Shown: one piece after another, positions 5,110 through 6,386 of the stretch
Layout: every line of letters starts with the position of its first letter
Numbering within the stretch: position 1 is the stretch's first letter
Translations under genes and position numbers: made by a program
Assembly: GCA_011046405.1 (NCBI GenBank)
Contig: DSAR01000527.1
Location: 1-6,386, forward strand
Length of the DNA stretch: 6,386 bases
Direction of reading: 5' to 3'
Source of the DNA: Chloroflexota bacterium
GTDB lineage: Bacteria > Chloroflexota > Anaerolineae > B4-G1
The notes under the pieces: generated by a model
Told to the model about the DNA's origin: nothing
Database searches by the model: none
The model's input: the letters and a program-made list of their open reading frames with translations, nothing else

Positions 5110-5952
5110 CTAAACCTCAATATCATAACTCGTCGAGGGCACCGTGATCTTGTGCCGTTTCGCCTTCTTCTTCCCAACCTGGATTTCTAACGTGTAATCG
5201 CCCGCCCGCAGTTGGCCGATGTTGAACTGGCCTTCGGGCTCGATGGGCACGTCCAGGCCGCGCTCGACCAGGGTCAGGCGTGCGTTCGCCAGCGATTGCT
5301 CGTCTTGCTTCGTGTGTATCCGCCCTCCGATGCGCCACAGACGTTCCTGTCCCGCGCGTTCATCCGGTTGCTGGAAGAGCGGCGGCGCGATCTGGCCGGT
5401 CCGCAGTTCGCGCGTACGCACCAGCGGCTCGGTGACGGGCTGGTACGGGTTGATGGCCAGGGTGATGGTGCACCCGATGGCTGGTCTCATCTCGTTGTCC
5501 ATCACGCTCCAGATGTCGGTCGCATTGACCATCGCCTCGGGTTGAGCGACTTCGATGGGGATGGATACCGGCTGATCTTGCAGGCTTTCGGGCAACACGT
5601 CTTCGGGCAGCGAGGGCAGCCGGAGGAGCGCCATCAGGGTGCGGGTCAGCAGGCGGTGTTCGTCGGCCGGGTCAGCCGCCCAGGCGGTGATCATGTAGCT
5701 GATGTCCATCCGGATCGGCGGGCGGCGCTGGACGATGGTGCCGTCGCCCATTTCGACCGTTTGCCACTGCTTCGACCGGCGCAGTTCGGCGTTTTCGTGC
5801 ATGTCGTGGATGAAAAGGTTCAACGTCGGGCGGTTGATGCGGGTCGACCACTCGCGCTTGGGCTGATCGAAGGCGATGTCGACCTCACCGTTTTTGATCG
5901 GCAACTCTCGGATCAGTAGTTTTCTCAGGGCTTGATCTAGATCGTCAATCAT
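5110..5952 (-). CDS. DUF4255 family tube-terminating cap protein (Pvc16/Afp16-like)
   Basis: The protein has 280 residues, close to the usual size of Pvc16/Afp16. Family members cap the distal end of the tube and sheath and end polymerisation. Residues 1 to about 190 match the DUF4255 pattern: an N-terminal helix (MIDDLDQALRKLL), then NRPTLNLFIHDMHEN, a conserved MDISYMITAWA core followed by DEHRLLTRTLMALL, and the TLAINPYQPVTEPLVRTREL segment. Residues 207-280 look like a small beta-sandwich of the carboxypeptidase-regulatory/PEGA type (GQFNIGQLRAGDYTLEIQVG), a common C-terminal addition in this family. The ATG at 5952 is preceded by GAGG at good spacing. It lies immediately upstream of the sheath gene, whereas in Afp and PVC the homologue sits at the far end of the cluster. 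The family call is firm; the exact capping role is inferred from characterised relatives. Confidence 0.87.
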   Translation of the reverse strand: MIDDLDQALRKLLIRELPIKNGEVDIAFDQPKREWSTRINRPTLNLFIHDMHENAELRRSKQWQTVEMGDGTIVQRRPPIRMDISYMITAWAADPADEHRLLTRTLMALLRLPSLPEDVLPESLQDQPVSIPIEVAQPEAMVNATDIWSVMDNEMRPAIGCTITLAINPYQPVTEPLVRTRELRTGQIAPPLFQQPDERAGQERLWRIGGRIHTKQDEQSLANARLTLVERGLDVPIEPEGQFNIGQLRAGDYTLEIQVGKKKAKRHKITVPSTSYDIEV

Positions 5953-5966
5953 AGGGGCCTCGTTTT

Positions 5967-6032
5967 CGCTTATCGCTTATCGCGTATCGCTGACTCGCTC
6001 ATTCGCTTATTCGCTGACTCGCTTTATCGCTT
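5967..6032 (-). repeat. Intergenic 7-8 bp tandem array (ATAAGCG-type on the coding strand)
   Basis: Three heptamers (plus strand CGCTTAT, CGCTTAT, CGCGTAT) are followed by five octamers starting CGCT. They fill the gap between the DUF4157-type gene and the DUF4255 gene. On the mRNA strand most units contain TAA or TGA, and the stop codon of the upstream gene is itself supplied by a unit. The downstream gene's Shine-Dalgarno (GAGG, 5 nt before its ATG) lies just outside the array. Confidence 0.8.
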
Positions 6033-6386
6033 GGTCTCGATTTCCTCTTCCGGCTCTTCTTGGCGTTGGAGGGTCTGGACTTCCAACTCCTCTTCAGGGA
6101 TCTCCTGGCGTTGGAGGGTTTGGATTTCCAACTCCTCTTCGGGAATCTCCTGGCGTTGGAGGGTTTGGATTTCCAACTCTTCCTCGGGATTCTCCTGGCG
6201 CTGGATGGCTTTGGTCTCGATCTCCTCCTCGGACGTCTCCTGGCGTTGGACGGCGGAGGTCGCCATACCCTTGCCTGGCACGTAGGCGCTGGGGCGGGCG
6301 CTGGCTTCTTTGCCCCTGCCGGTCGCTTGCTGACCGGTTACTTGCTTGGCGACGTCGTCCGCTCGTTGCTCGTGGGCGTCGTCAGG
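6024..6386 (-). CDS. eCIS-associated DUF4157-type protein, C-terminal part with QRQE-PEEE repeats (5' end outside window)
   Basis: The frame is open from the right edge to a TAA at 6024-6026, giving 120 codons. A GTG at 6279-6281 lies in the frame but is probably an internal Val, because the reading frame stays open upstream and encodes family-like sequence (PDDAHEQRADDVAKQVTGQ). That stretch resembles the DPxEHEADRVADQV motif that precedes the QRQ-rich linker in DUF4157 (eCIScore) proteins, which are common in eCIS loci and often tied to cargo. After it come five 15-residue units of the form QRQExPEEEhExx. In known family members the linker is normally followed by the zinc-metalloprotease-like DUF4157 domain with HExxH. 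Here the protein stops right after the repeats (...EEEIETKR), so that domain is either N-terminal and outside the window, or absent. The stop codon lies in an intergenic repeat array. The family call rests on motif style only. Confidence 0.6.
   Translation of the reverse strand, partial: PDDAHEQRADDVAKQVTGQQATGRGKEASARPSAYVPGKGMATSAVQRQETSEEEIETKAIQRQENPEEELEIQTLQRQEIPEEELEIQTLQRQEIPEEELEVQTLQRQEEPEEEIETKR
6030..6254 (-). repeat. Five in-frame 45-bp tandem repeats (15-residue QRQE-PEEE units)
   Basis: Five consecutive 45-bp units fill 225 bp exactly and encode [A/T][V/I/L]QRQE-x-[P/S]-EEE[L/I]E-x-x. The three middle copies are nearly identical and the outer two diverge (ETSEEEIETK, EEPEEEIETK). 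The encoded segment is highly acidic, with a regular QRQ every 15 residues, and probably forms an extended or helical linker. Near-identical units suggest expansion and contraction by slippage or unequal recombination. Confidence 0.9.

Overview
The window holds part of the structural operon of an extracellular contractile injection system (eCIS), a phage-tail-like particle of the Afp/PVC kind. Every gene I can support lies on the minus strand, so transcription runs from high to low coordinates. The DNA is GC-rich, Shine-Dalgarno sites of the GGAGG type precede most genes, and most intergenic gaps hold arrays of 7-8 bp tandem repeats. The gene content and repeat habit would suit an environmental bacterium such as a member of the Chloroflexota, but that placement is an inference. 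Nothing in the window fixes the taxon.

Layout in transcription order: (1) 6386-6024, the 3' end of a gene for an eCIS-associated DUF4157-type (eCIScore) protein, made of a HEQRADDVA-type motif and five 15-residue QRQE-PEEE repeats; (2) 5952-5110, a DUF4255 / Pvc16-Afp16-like tube-terminating cap protein; (3) 4906-3266, the contractile sheath; (4) 3222-2761, the first inner-tube protein; (5) about 2587-2219, a small protein resembling a tail assembly chaperone; (6) 2267-2064, a DUF6760-like small protein with the FHWP motif seen in phage P2 GpE-type products; (7) 1966-1787, a 59-residue DUF5908-like protein; (8) 1650-1204, a second tube protein; (9) 1202 to beyond base 1, a long, largely disordered Pro/Glu/Ala/Ser/Thr-rich protein. 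Baseplate, spike, ATPase and effector genes are not in the window and would be expected further to the left. The only gene-free stretches are short intergenic gaps of about 200 bp or less, and these carry the arrays and hairpins listed below.

How the genes would work together: the two tube paralogues stack as the inner tube, the sheath surrounds and contracts around it, the Pvc16-like protein caps the distal end, and the small proteins between the tubes probably assist assembly. DUF4157-type proteins are frequent eCIS companions and are often linked to cargo.

The most striking signal is at the junction of genes 5 and 6. A run of eight G lies just before the stop of gene 5, and gene 6 is open in the -1 frame. 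A GAGGTG element lies 14 nt upstream of the slippery heptamer, and an 11-of-12 bp hairpin begins 8 nt downstream of it. This is the textbook arrangement of a programmed -1 ribosomal frameshift, and it matches the tail-assembly-chaperone frameshift of phages such as lambda (G/GT) and P2 (E/E+E'). A second feature is that most intergenic arrays have 7 or 8 bp units carrying a stop codon on the coding strand, so that together they close all three reading frames between genes.
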